Both the position numbers and the translations under genes were made by a program. 64,000 bases of DNA from Kitasatospora setae KM-6054 (GTDB lineage Bacteria > Actinomycetota > Actinomycetes > Streptomycetales > Streptomycetaceae). The stretch's first letter is position 1; each line of letters starts with the position of its first letter. This document shows positions 35,046 through 43,766 of this stretch, one piece after another. The stretch spans positions 1,364,001-1,428,000 of the forward strand of contig NC_016109.1 in NCBI RefSeq assembly GCF_000269985.1, given 5' to 3'. The notes beneath the pieces were generated by a model. It made no database searches and had not been told where the DNA came from. It worked only from the letters and a program-made list of their open reading frames with translations.

Positions 35046-35699
35046 GTGGGCAGCACGGCGGTCGGCACGTCCGACCGCCACCGCGCGGGCGGGAACGGGC
35101 TGGTCGCGGGGCTGGTCGCGGTGGCGATCGCGCTCGCCGGGGCCGCCACCGCGTTCGCCACCGCCGGCGCGCCCGCCCCGCCCCCGCCCCCGCCCGCGTC
35201 CGCGGGTGCGCCGGCCCTCCCGGCGGGGGCCGGCGCCCCGGCGCTGGCGCGGGCGGTGCCGACCCGGCTGCGGATCCCCGCGCTGGGGGTCGACGCCGGG
35301 CTGCTGCCGCTGGCGCTCGGGCCGGACGGGTCGCTGCGGCCCCCGCCGCCGGAGCGCGGCGACAGCGCGGGCTGGTACGCGGCGGGGACGAGTCCGGGCG
35401 AGCGGGGCACCGCGGTGGTCGCCGGGCACGTCGACACCCCGGCCGGTCCGGCGGTGTTCTTCCTGCTGTCCCGGCTCGCGCCGGGCGCGAGCGTGACGGT
35501 CGACCGGGCGGGCGGCGGCAGCGCCGTGTTCACCGTCGACCGGGTGGTGAACTACCCGAAGAGCGGCGTCCCGGACGAGGTGTACGCGCCCGCGTCCCGG
35601 CCCGAGTTGCGGCTGATCACCTGCGGCGGCTCGTTCGACCGCTCCCGGGGCGGCTACCAGGACAACACCGTGGTCTACGCCCACCTGACCGGCGGCTGA
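35046..35699 (+). CDS. Class F-type sortase
   Basis: The 217 residues (GTG 35046, GGGGAGGGG upstream) have one N-terminal hydrophobic helix, a Pro/Ala linker and a sortase beta barrel. The catalytic triad is visible as His in VVAGHVDTP, Cys in LITCGGSFD and Arg in DRSRGGYQDNT. Class F enzymes of high-GC Gram-positives anchor proteins or act on unknown substrates. It lies 23 bp after an Excalibur protein gene, suggesting co-expression, although that neighbour has no clear sorting signal. Confidence 0.9.
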   Translation: MGSTAVGTSDRHRAGGNGLVAGLVAVAIALAGAATAFATAGAPAPPPPPPASAGAPALPAGAGAPALARAVPTRLRIPALGVDAGLLPLALGPDGSLRPPPPERGDSAGWYAAGTSPGERGTAVVAGHVDTPAGPAVFFLLSRLAPGASVTVDRAGGGSAVFTVDRVVNYPKSGVPDEVYAPASRPELRLITCGGSFDRSRGGYQDNTVVYAHLTGG

Positions 35700-35730
35700 C
35701 CCGCCGTCCGGGGGCGTCCGGGTCCGGGCG

Positions 35731-35781
35731 GCAGCAGGTCAGGCGCGGCAGCAGGTCAGGCGCGGCGGCGGGTCAGGCGCG
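35731..35781. repeat. Three 17-bp tandem repeats at the end of fhuF
   Basis: The unit GCAGCAGGTCAGGCGCG occurs twice exactly (35731-35747, 35748-35764) and once with two changes (35765-35781). The third unit contains the stop of the fhuF-like gene, so the array has copied the gene's last codons and its stop into the 3' flank. Confidence 0.8.
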
Positions 35782-36570
35782 GCGCGGGCAGGTGGCGCAG
35801 GGGTTGGCCGGGTCGATGGCGTAGTAGAGACAGCAGCCCTGCCGGGTGCGGGTCCAACTCCCGTTCTCCCGGCGGAAGTCGGCGGGCCCGGCCCAGGGGG
35901 CGGTGTCGGCGGCGGCGCCCGGGCCGGCCGGGAGCAGGGCGGTGGCGGTGGCGACGGCGCGGTCCTCCTGGCCGAGCATCCGGCCGAGGTACCAGATGCC
36001 GGAGACCAGGTCGTCGGTGGCCATGCCCCACAGCGCGCGGGGGCCGCGGCGGACGTGCGGCTGGAAGGCGGCGAGGACGGGGCCGAGGTGGGCGGCGACG
36101 GTGTCGCGCAGGGCGGCCTCGTCGCCGGGGGCCGAGTCGCCGGAGCGGAGCGCGAAGTCGCCGGTGGCGGTGTCGGTCCAGATCCGGTCGGCGGGGAGCA
36201 GCGGGATCCGCCGTTCGAGGTACCAGACGCCGGTGATCAGCAGGGCGTGCGTCCACAGGTGGTGGTGGAGCAACCGGGAGGCGGCGACGTGCGGGCGCGG
36301 GGTGGTGCCGTGGCGGTCGCGGATCCGGGCGGTCTCGGCCTCGACGAGGCGTTCGGCGGCGGCGGCGAGCCGGTCGACGGGGATCCACTCCCGGGCGGGT
36401 GCTGACGGGTGGTCAGGCCGCTGCGGGCCGCCGGCTCCCCGGGGGGCCTCGGCGTCCGGCGTCCGGTCGACCAGGGTGAGCGTCAATGCCGGGCAGGCGG
36501 CGGCGAGTTGGCGGTAGGTTCGGGCGAGCGGCCCGGTGGTCGGGGCGGGCCGGGCGGGCAGGTCGAGCAT
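35773..36570 (-). CDS. FhuF-like siderophore-iron reductase
   Basis: The 265 residues start at ATG 36570. The C-terminus GCCLYYAIDPANPCATCPR has the C-C-x10-C-x2-C [2Fe-2S] motif of FhuF. Upstream, VSGIWYLGRMLGQEDRAV and HHHLWTHALLITGVWYLE are the family helical motifs. It would release iron from an imported ferric siderophore in the cytoplasm. It diverges from the siderophore uptake operon with a shared iron box between. Confidence 0.9.
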   Translation of the reverse strand: MLDLPARPAPTTGPLARTYRQLAAACPALTLTLVDRTPDAEAPRGAGGPQRPDHPSAPAREWIPVDRLAAAAERLVEAETARIRDRHGTTPRPHVAASRLLHHHLWTHALLITGVWYLERRIPLLPADRIWTDTATGDFALRSGDSAPGDEAALRDTVAAHLGPVLAAFQPHVRRGPRALWGMATDDLVSGIWYLGRMLGQEDRAVATATALLPAGPGAAADTAPWAGPADFRRENGSWTRTRQGCCLYYAIDPANPCATCPRRA

Positions 36571-36634
36571 GGCGGTTTCCTTCGGCAGTGAGGCGCGGGT
36601 CACGTCCCGTGCCCCCACCGGGCACTTGACTTAT

Positions 36635-36653
36635 TTAGGTTAGCCTAACCAAA
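36635..36653. promoter_or_regulatory. Iron box (IdeR/DmdR1 operator)
   Basis: TTAGGTTAGCCTAACCAAA is a near-perfect palindrome matching the IdeR/DmdR1 consensus (TTAGGTTAGSCTAACCTAA) in all but two of the 19 positions. It sits between the divergent fhuF-like and permease genes. A possible -35 TTGACT lies at 36626-36631, so the bound repressor would block the promoter of the 11-kb siderophore operon under iron-replete conditions. Confidence 0.92.
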
Positions 36654-36663
36654 ATTCCGTTCT

Positions 36664-37701
36664 GTGCTCAGAACAGAACCATCCGTGTCCACCGCTCCGG
36701 CGCTCCGGCCCGTGCTCCTGCGGCAGTCCCTGCTGCTCGCCGCCGGTCTCGGGGCGCTCGCGCTGTGCGCGGCCCTCAGCCTCGTCCTCGGCTCGCGGTC
36801 GATCCCGCTCCCGGCCGTGCTCGACGCCCTGTCAGGTCGGGCGCACGGCCCGGACGCTGACGTGGTGCTCGGCCTGCGGGTGCCGCGCACCGTCATCGGG
36901 ATCGCGGTGGGCGCGGCGCTCGGCGCGGCCGGGGCGGTCGCCCAGGGGGTGACCCGCAACCCGCTGGCGTCGCCGACCACGCTCGGCATCAACGCGGGCG
37001 CCGGGTTCGCCGTGGTGACCGCGGTCTTCGCGCTGGGCCTGTCGCACCCGCTGCAGTACGTCTGGTTCGCGGTGGCGGGCGCGACCGGCGCCGCGCTGCT
37101 GGTCTACGGGATGGCGCGCCGCTCGGGCGACCTGGACCCGGTGCGCCTGGCGCTCGGCGGGACGGTGCTGTCGGCGGTGCTGGCGTCCTGGACGTCGGCG
37201 CTGATGCTGGCGAGCCGGCGCACCCTGGACGAGGCCCGGTTCTGGCTGGCCGGTTCGATCGGCGGCCGGAGCCTGGACGGGCTGTACCAGGTGCTGCCGC
37301 TGCTCGCGGTCGGGGTGGTGCTGGCGCTGCTGATCGCCCCGGCGCTGAACGCGCTGGCGCTCGGCGACGAGACCGCGCAGGCGCTGGGCGTGCCGGTGGC
37401 CCGGATCAGGGTGGCGGGCGGCCTGGCCGTGGTGCTGCTGGCGGCCGGCTCGGTCGCGGTCGCCGGGCCGGTGGCGTTCATCGGACTGGCGGCGCCGCAC
37501 CTGGTGCGTCCGCTGCTGGGCAACGACCACCGGGTGCTGGTGCCGGGCTGCCTGATCGCCGGCCCGGTGCTGCTCCTGCTGGCCGACGTCCTGGGCCGGC
37601 TGGTGCTGCGCCCGTCCGAGATCGAGGTCGGGATCGTCACCGCGTTCCTCGGCGCGCCACTGCTCGCGGTGCTGGCCCGGAAGGCGGCGGCGGCCCGATG
37701 A
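36664..37701 (+). CDS. Ferric siderophore ABC permease, FecCD family (first)
   Basis: The 345-residue polytopic protein carries the family landmarks VPRTVIGIAVGAALGAAGAVAQGVTRNPLASPTTLGINAGAG and AVAGPVAFIGLAAPHLVRPLLGNDHR. The start at GTG 36664 lies just below the iron box; if transcription begins near 36662 the mRNA is leaderless. GTG 36685 is the alternative, and neither has a ribosome binding site. It overlaps the next permease by 4 bp. Confidence 0.92.
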   Translation: MLRTEPSVSTAPALRPVLLRQSLLLAAGLGALALCAALSLVLGSRSIPLPAVLDALSGRAHGPDADVVLGLRVPRTVIGIAVGAALGAAGAVAQGVTRNPLASPTTLGINAGAGFAVVTAVFALGLSHPLQYVWFAVAGATGAALLVYGMARRSGDLDPVRLALGGTVLSAVLASWTSALMLASRRTLDEARFWLAGSIGGRSLDGLYQVLPLLAVGVVLALLIAPALNALALGDETAQALGVPVARIRVAGGLAVVLLAAGSVAVAGPVAFIGLAAPHLVRPLLGNDHRVLVPGCLIAGPVLLLLADVLGRLVLRPSEIEVGIVTAFLGAPLLAVLARKAAAAR

Positions 37702-38795
37702 ACCCGGAGACCCTGACCCCCGCGCCGTCCACGCCGTCCCCCCCGTCCACCAGTACCGCAGCGTCCACCAGTACCGCGCCCGGCGCGCTGGTCCGGGCCC
37801 GGCGGCGGACCCTGCTGCTGATCGCGGCGGCGGCCGTGCTGCTGGTGCTGATGACCGGGGTGGCGCTGTCCAGCGGCCAGGTGTCGATCCCGCTGCCGGA
37901 CGCGCTGCGCGCGCTGTTCGGCTCCGGCGGGGCCGGCGACGTGCTGGTGGTGCGGGAGTTCCGGGCGCCCCGGGTGCTGTCCGGGCTGGTCGCGGGCGCC
38001 GGCCTGGCGGTGGCGGGTTCGCTGCTGCAGCGGCTGTTCCGCAACCCGCTGGCCTCGCCGGACGTGATCGGCGTGACCGGCGGTGCCTCGTTCGGCGCGG
38101 TGCTGCTGCTGGCCACCGGCGCCTCCCAGGCGCTGACCCCGCTGGCGGCGCTCGGCGGCGGCCTGCTGGCGGCCGCGCTGCTCGGCGCGTTCGCCTGGCG
38201 CTCGCGGATGGCGGTGACCCGGCTGGTGCTGGTCGGCCTGGCCGTGCAGGCGGGCCTGGCGGCGGCCGTCAACCTGATGATCGTCCGCTTCCCGGCCGAG
38301 CTGGCCGGGCAGGCGCTGCAGTGGACCACCGGCTCGCTGTACGGGCGGACCTGGCCCGAACTGTGGGGCGCCGGCGGGGCGATCGCCGCCGTGACCGCCG
38401 TGGTCTTCCTGGCGGACCGCCGGGTCGCGGTGCTCGACCTGGGCGACGACTCGGCCGGCGGCCTGGGCGTCGACCCGCACCGGACCCGGCTCGGCCTGCT
38501 GCTGCTCGCCGTGGTGCTGGCCTCGCTGGCCGCCGCGCTGGCCGGGCCGGTCGGGTTCGTCGCGCTCGCCGTACCGCACCTGGTGCGGCTGCTGGCCGGC
38601 CCGCCGACGCCGCTCTCACTGGCGCTGACCGCGCTGACCGGCGCGCTGCTGCTGACCGCCGCCGACCACCTCGTCCTGCACGTGCTGCCGGTGCACGGCC
38701 TGCCCGTCGGCGCCGTCACCGCGACGCTCGGCGCCCCCTGGCTGCTGGCGCTGATGATCCGCCAGGGCCGCCTGCCGCAGAGGAGCTCCCGATGA
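37698..38795 (+). CDS. Ferric siderophore ABC permease, FecCD family (second)
   Basis: The 365 residues contain REFRAPRVLSGLVAGAGLAVAGSLLQRLFRNPLASPDVIGVTGGAS and LAGPVGFVALAVPHLVRLLAG. Its first 30 residues are a Ser/Thr/Pro-rich tail. It forms the heterodimeric membrane channel with the preceding gene product. ATGA overlaps at both ends show coupling to the flanking permease and ATPase genes. Confidence 0.93.
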   Translation: MNPETLTPAPSTPSPPSTSTAASTSTAPGALVRARRRTLLLIAAAAVLLVLMTGVALSSGQVSIPLPDALRALFGSGGAGDVLVVREFRAPRVLSGLVAGAGLAVAGSLLQRLFRNPLASPDVIGVTGGASFGAVLLLATGASQALTPLAALGGGLLAAALLGAFAWRSRMAVTRLVLVGLAVQAGLAAAVNLMIVRFPAELAGQALQWTTGSLYGRTWPELWGAGGAIAAVTAVVFLADRRVAVLDLGDDSAGGLGVDPHRTRLGLLLLAVVLASLAAALAGPVGFVALAVPHLVRLLAGPPTPLSLALTALTGALLLTAADHLVLHVLPVHGLPVGAVTATLGAPWLLALMIRQGRLPQRSSR

Positions 38796-39619
38796 CCACC
38801 ACCGCCCCCGTCCCCTCCCCCGCTCCCTCCCCTTCGCCCGACCGGCTGGCCGCGCGGGACCTGCACCTGCGCTACGGCGACCGCACGGTGGTGCGCGGCC
38901 TGGACCTCGAACTGCCCGGCGGGGCGGTGACCGCGATCGTCGGGCCGAACGCCTGCGGCAAGTCGACGCTGCTGCGCGGCCTGGTCCGGCTGCTCGCCCC
39001 GGCGGCCGGCACCGTCACCCTGGACGGCGCCGACATCCACCGGATGCCCGCCCGGGCGCTGGCCCGCCGGATGGGCCTGCTGCCGCAGCAGCCGGTCACC
39101 CCGGAGGCGGTCACCGTCGAGGCGCTGGTCCGGCTCGGCCGCTACCCGCACCAGCGGATGCTCACCCCCTGGTCGGCCGCCGACCAGGCCGCCGTCGAGG
39201 AGGCGCTGCGCCGCACCGGCACCGACGCGCTGCGTGACCGCCCGGTCGACCAGCTCTCCGGCGGCCAGCGGCAGCGCGCCTGGATCGCGCTCGCGCTCGC
39301 CCAGGACACCGACCTGCTGCTGCTCGACGAACCCACCACCTTCCTCGACCTGCGCCACCAGCTGGACGTCCTCGACCTGGTGACCGACCTGCACCGGGAC
39401 GCCGGACGGACCGTCGTCATGGTGCTGCACGACCTCGGCCAGGCCGCCCGCTACGCCGACCACCTGGTCGTCCTGCGCGACGGCGAGCTGGCCGCGGCCG
39501 GCCCGCCCGGCGAGGTGCTGACCGCCGAACTGGTCGAGCGGGTCTTCGAGGTGCCCTGCCGGATCGTCCCCGACCCGGAGACCGGCACCCCGCTGGTCGT
39601 CCCGCTGGCCCGCCGCTGA
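38792..39619 (+). CDS. Ferric siderophore ABC ATPase, FecE/FepC type
   Basis: The 275-residue ATPase has Walker A GPNACGKST, signature LSGGQRQRAWIALALAQ, Walker B LLLLDEPTTFLDL and the switch His in VLHDLGQ. LRYGDRTVVRGLDL opens the domain. The Ala-Cys in place of Gly-Ser/Ala in Walker A is normal for FecE-like proteins. It powers the two permeases encoded before it. Confidence 0.94.
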   Translation: MTTTAPVPSPAPSPSPDRLAARDLHLRYGDRTVVRGLDLELPGGAVTAIVGPNACGKSTLLRGLVRLLAPAAGTVTLDGADIHRMPARALARRMGLLPQQPVTPEAVTVEALVRLGRYPHQRMLTPWSAADQAAVEEALRRTGTDALRDRPVDQLSGGQRQRAWIALALAQDTDLLLLDEPTTFLDLRHQLDVLDLVTDLHRDAGRTVVMVLHDLGQAARYADHLVVLRDGELAAAGPPGEVLTAELVERVFEVPCRIVPDPETGTPLVVPLARR

Positions 39620-39744
39620 CCCCTCCCCCTGACCTCCGGTGGCGCCCGCGCGCTCCACCGGCGACCACCCCTGCCCGGACGCCGACTCCCCGGCGCCCGG
39701 AGCACCCTGCCCCGAACCCGCAACTCCCCCGCGAGGAACCGAAG

Positions 39745-40761
39745 ATGACCAATCGCAAGCTCTCCGCCGCCGTGCTCGCCACGCTGCTCTCCACCGCCCT
39801 GCTGACCGCCTGCGGCAGCGGGGGCTCCGCCGCCGACGCCAAGGGCGCCGGCTCCCAGCCCGCCGCCGGCCAGGCCGCCGGCGGGGACAGCGCCGCCGCG
39901 TTCCCGCGCGGCGTCAAGCACGCGCTGGGCACCGCCGAGATCAAGTCCCAGCCCAAGCGGGTCGTGGTGCTGGACTCCGGCGAGCTGGACGACGTCACCC
40001 TGCTCGGCATCACCCCGGTCGGCGCGGTCGCCCCGCACCTGAAGACCGAGGGCGGCTTCCCCGCGTACCTCGCGGGCAAGGTCGACGGCACCAAGGACGT
40101 CGGCCCGATGAACGAGCCGAACCTCGAACTGATCGCCTCGCTCAAGCCGGACCTGATCCTCACCTCGAAGGTCCGCCACGAGAAGGTGTACGACAAGCTC
40201 AACGCGATCGCCCCGACCGTGATGGCCGAGACCACCGGCGAGCCGTGGAAGGCCAACCTCAAGCTGTACGCGCAGGCCCTCGGCAAGGAGACCGAGGCCG
40301 CGAAGGCGCTGGCCGACTACGAGGCGCGCGCCGCCAAGCTCGGCGCGGAGATCAAGGCCAAGTACAACGGCACCGCACCGACCGTCTCGGTGGTCCGCTT
40401 CGTGGCCGGCCCGACCCGCCTCTACCAGAACGCCTCGTTCAGCGGCGTGGTGCTCAAGGACGTCGGCCTGGCCCGCGCGGTCAAGGCCCCGGACGTCGAC
40501 AAGTCGATGCTCGACGTCAGCCCCGAGCAGATCAACCAGGCCGACGCCGACCTGGTGTTCGTCACCACCTCCGACGACCCGTCCAAGACCAAGCAGGCCG
40601 AGGTCCAGCAGACCGCCGTCTGGCAGGGCCTGAACGCGGTCAAGAACGGCAAGGTCTTCACCGTCCCGGACGAGACCTGGATGTCCGGCATCGGCGTCCA
40701 GGCCGCCGACCGGATGCTCGGCGACATCGCCAAGGCGGCCGGCGTCGACGCGCCCAAGTAG
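39745..40761 (+). CDS. Siderophore-binding lipoprotein
   Basis: The 338 residues begin with a lipoprotein signal (LLSTALLTACGSGG, lipid-attached Cys at about 23). The PeripBP/FecB-like fold follows (PKRVVVLDSGELDDVTLLGI, LELIASLKPDLILTS, AERLG-like helices, KVFTVPDETWMSGIGVQAADRML). It captures the ferric siderophore outside the cell for the permeases. ATG 39745 has GAGGAACCG upstream. It is the last uptake gene before the biosynthetic block. Confidence 0.93.
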   Translation: MTNRKLSAAVLATLLSTALLTACGSGGSAADAKGAGSQPAAGQAAGGDSAAAFPRGVKHALGTAEIKSQPKRVVVLDSGELDDVTLLGITPVGAVAPHLKTEGGFPAYLAGKVDGTKDVGPMNEPNLELIASLKPDLILTSKVRHEKVYDKLNAIAPTVMAETTGEPWKANLKLYAQALGKETEAAKALADYEARAAKLGAEIKAKYNGTAPTVSVVRFVAGPTRLYQNASFSGVVLKDVGLARAVKAPDVDKSMLDVSPEQINQADADLVFVTTSDDPSKTKQAEVQQTAVWQGLNAVKNGKVFTVPDETWMSGIGVQAADRMLGDIAKAAGVDAPK

Positions 40762-40863
40762 CCCTTCCCGTCGACCACTCCGGGCGCCCGCGCACCACCC
40801 GGGCGCCCGGGTCGCCCGACGCCTCCCCCTCCCCTCTCCCCCCTCGAACGGAGACCGATCACC

Positions 40864-42060
40864 TTGCGGCTCTACCTGCTCGCCCTGAACCCCACCGACT
40901 CGGTGACCGACGGCTTCCTGCCCGCCGCGGCCGCGCTCGGACTCGACGTCACCGTCCTGACGGACCACGCCGAGCCCCACCACCGGGCCTACGCGGAACG
41001 CGAGTTCAGACCGCGACTGGTCGAGTGCGACGTCCGGGACTTCCGCGCGGTGATCAGCACCATCTCGCAACTCGACGCCCCCGACGCGGTGTTCAGCAAC
41101 AGTGACCACCTGCAGACCCAGACCGCGCTGGCCGCCGAGTACTTCGGGCTGCCCGCCAAGGACTGGAAGGCCGCGCTGCGCGCCAAGGACAAGGGCCTGC
41201 TGCGCCGCCACCTGGCGCTGGCCGGCCTGGACACCGTCCGCTCCGTCGAACTGCCGCCCGGCGCCGACCCCGCCGGGCTGGACGTGCCCTTCCCGTGCGT
41301 GCTGAAGCCGCGCGAGGGGGTGGCCAGCGAGGACGTCTCGCTGGTCGCCGACCCGGCCGAACTCGCCCTGCGGCGCGCGGAGATCGGCGCCCGGCGCGGC
41401 GACGCCGTGCTGGTCGCCGAGGAGTTCCTGGCCGGCGAGCTGCACACCCTGGAGACCCTCGGCGACACCCGGACCCGGCACGTCCTCGGCGGGTTCCGCA
41501 CCCGGCTCTCCCCGCCGCCGGACTTCATCGAGGAGGCCCTGGTCTTCGTCCCCGCCCACCCGGCGGAGGTCACCGCGCAGGTGCTCGCCCAGCTGGACGC
41601 GCTCGGCGTCGGACTCGGCGCCTGCCACACCGAGTTCGTCGTCCAGCCGGACGGCCGGGCCCGGATCATCGAGGTCAACTACCGTGCCATCGGCGACCAG
41701 TGCGACCTGATGCTGGCCCGGCTGCTCGACCTCCCGCTGTTCGAACTCGTGCTCCGCGCCCACCTCGGCGAGCGGCTGCCCGCCGACCTCGGCCCGCGCA
41801 CCGACCGGCGCGCCCGCAACGAGGCCGTCCTCGCCGACCGGCCCGGCACGCTGACCGCCGCCCCCGGCCCGTACGACGCCGAGGCCGACGGCGTCACCCT
41901 CTCCTACCGGCCGACGCGCGCGGTCGGCGAGCGGCACGAGCTGCACCGCACCAACCGCGACTACCTCGGCGTGGTCTGGGCGGTCGGCCCGGACCAGCGG
42001 CGGGTCGACGACGCGGTCGCCGGGTTCATCGCGTCCGGGCGCTGGGAGATCACCTCATGA
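40864..42060 (+). CDS. ATP-grasp ligase, PvsA-like siderophore synthetase component
   Basis: The 398 residues start at TTG 40864 with GGAGA upstream. The ATP-grasp fold is shown by FPCVLKPREGVASEDVSLV (ATP-lysine loop), AVLVAEEFLAGELHTLETL, and the metal-binding end RARIIEVNYRAIGDQCDL. ATP-grasp enzymes join a carboxylate and an amine through an acyl phosphate. In the vibrioferrin pathway PvsA is such a protein and is the first gene of the operon, as here. The gene overlaps the next by 4 bp. Confidence 0.88.
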   Translation: MRLYLLALNPTDSVTDGFLPAAAALGLDVTVLTDHAEPHHRAYAEREFRPRLVECDVRDFRAVISTISQLDAPDAVFSNSDHLQTQTALAAEYFGLPAKDWKAALRAKDKGLLRRHLALAGLDTVRSVELPPGADPAGLDVPFPCVLKPREGVASEDVSLVADPAELALRRAEIGARRGDAVLVAEEFLAGELHTLETLGDTRTRHVLGGFRTRLSPPPDFIEEALVFVPAHPAEVTAQVLAQLDALGVGLGACHTEFVVQPDGRARIIEVNYRAIGDQCDLMLARLLDLPLFELVLRAHLGERLPADLGPRTDRRARNEAVLADRPGTLTAAPGPYDAEADGVTLSYRPTRAVGERHELHRTNRDYLGVVWAVGPDQRRVDDAVAGFIASGRWEITS

Positions 42061-43766
42061 GCGCCCGGCACCCCGCCGACCAGCTGACCCTCCGCGTGCT
42101 GAGCGCCCTGCTGCGCGAGGACGTCCTCGGACTGCGCAGCGGCGCGGTGCTCGAACAGCGCCCCGACGGGCCCTGGCTGCGCAGCGGCGAACTCGCCCTG
42201 CCGGTACGGCCCGAGGGCTTCCAGTGCGAGTACGCCGCCCGGCTGCCGCTGCTCGCCGTCCGCGGCGCCGAACTGCGCGGGCTCGGCCCGATCCTCACCG
42301 AACTGGCCGCCGCCGCCGACCCGCCGGACCGGCTCGGCCACCTGGCCTTCGCCGAGGAGTGCCGACAGACGCTGGCCACCATGGAGCTGCACGCCGCCGT
42401 CCGCGCCGGGGTGCACGAGCTGCTGGCCGAGACGTACGGCCCGGACCCGGCGTACTGGACCGGTCCCACCGCCTCCCTCGCCTTCGACACCCTGGCCGCC
42501 TACCTGGACCACCCGGTCTACCCGACCGCGCGCGGCCGCTCCGGCCTGACCGAGGAGCAACTCCGGCGGTACGCGCCCGAGTTCCACCCGGTCTTCGCCC
42601 TGCGCTGGCTGGCGGTGCCGGCCGGCGAGACCGACACGCAGCGGTTCGACCCGCTGCCCGAGTGGTGGCCGAGCGCCGCACAGCTCGGCGTCGACGGCCC
42701 GTACCTGGCCATTCCGGTGCACCCGCTGACCGTCGACCAGCTGCCCGACCTGCCCGGCGCGGTCCTCAGCGAGACGCCGTACCTGGAGGTCGTCCCGACC
42801 CTGTCGATGCGCACCGTCGCGGTCCTCCGCGACCCGTCGGTCCACCTCAAACTCCCGCTCGCCACCTCGACGCTGGGGCAGCGCAACCGGCGCACCATCA
42901 AGCCCGGCACGCTCACCGACGGCGCCGCCGGGGAGAGCCTGCTGCGGGCCGTCCTGGAGCGCGAACCCCGGTTCGCCGAACGGATCCTGCACGCCGACGA
43001 GCAGAGCTACGCGCAGGCCGCCGGCGAGGAGCTGCTCGCCGTCCTGATCCGCCGCCAGCCGGCCCTCCCGGACGACGCGCTGACCGTCCCGCTGGCCGCG
43101 CTGCTGGCCGAGGCCCCCGGCGGCCGCCTGGTGGTCGACCACCTCGCCGACCGCTTCCACGGCGGCTCCCCGCTGGAGTTCTACCGCGACCTGCTGGAGC
43201 TGCTGATCGACTGGCAGACCACCCTGTTCGGGTACGGCATCGCCCTCGAATCGCACCAGCAGAACACCTCGCTGGTCCTCGACGAGCACGCCGGCCGGAC
43301 CAGGCTGCGGCTGCTCCTCAAGGACAACGACGGCCCCCGGGTCAACCGCACCCGGCTCGGCGAACTCGCCGACCACCGAAGGCGGTTCGACGACGCCCGG
43401 ATCCTCGGCGACGACGACCGCCCGCTGACCGACCTGTTCACCACCATCACCGGCCACCTCTGCACCGCCTCGCTCGCCTTCGGCCTCGCCGAGCACGGCC
43501 GCGCCCCGCTCCGCACCACCCTCGGCCTGCTCCGCGCCGCCCTCGCCACCGCCGTCGACCGCCTCGGCCCCGCCGGCGCCCCGCTGCGCGCCGCCCTGCT
43601 GGAGGCCGACCGGCTGCCGGTCAAGGCGATGGTCACCGCCGGCACCCTGCTCAGCAAGGACCGCTCCGGCGCGGCGGACATCAACAAGCACTACACGGAC
43701 GGGCCCAACTACCTTCTCGTCCGAAACAGTTCACTCGCCCCGCAGTCCACCGCGGAGCGGCCGTGA
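42057..43766 (+). CDS. NIS siderophore synthetase, IucA/IucC family (PvsB position)
   Basis: The 569 residues have the NIS adenylation fold. The first conserved block is LAIPVHPLTVDQLPD, then PTLSMRTVAVLRDPSVHLKLPLATSTLGQRNRRTI, and later ALESHQQNTSLVLDE. C-terminal ferric-reductase-like IucA/C sequence (LPVKAMVTAGTLLSKDRSG) follows. NIS synthetases activate a carboxylate such as citrate or 2-oxoglutarate for attack by an amine or alcohol. ATGA and GTGA overlaps link it to the ATP-grasp and MFS genes. Confidence 0.92.
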   Translation: MSARHPADQLTLRVLSALLREDVLGLRSGAVLEQRPDGPWLRSGELALPVRPEGFQCEYAARLPLLAVRGAELRGLGPILTELAAAADPPDRLGHLAFAEECRQTLATMELHAAVRAGVHELLAETYGPDPAYWTGPTASLAFDTLAAYLDHPVYPTARGRSGLTEEQLRRYAPEFHPVFALRWLAVPAGETDTQRFDPLPEWWPSAAQLGVDGPYLAIPVHPLTVDQLPDLPGAVLSETPYLEVVPTLSMRTVAVLRDPSVHLKLPLATSTLGQRNRRTIKPGTLTDGAAGESLLRAVLEREPRFAERILHADEQSYAQAAGEELLAVLIRRQPALPDDALTVPLAALLAEAPGGRLVVDHLADRFHGGSPLEFYRDLLELLIDWQTTLFGYGIALESHQQNTSLVLDEHAGRTRLRLLLKDNDGPRVNRTRLGELADHRRRFDDARILGDDDRPLTDLFTTITGHLCTASLAFGLAEHGRAPLRTTLGLLRAALATAVDRLGPAGAPLRAALLEADRLPVKAMVTAGTLLSKDRSGAADINKHYTDGPNYLLVRNSSLAPQSTAERP

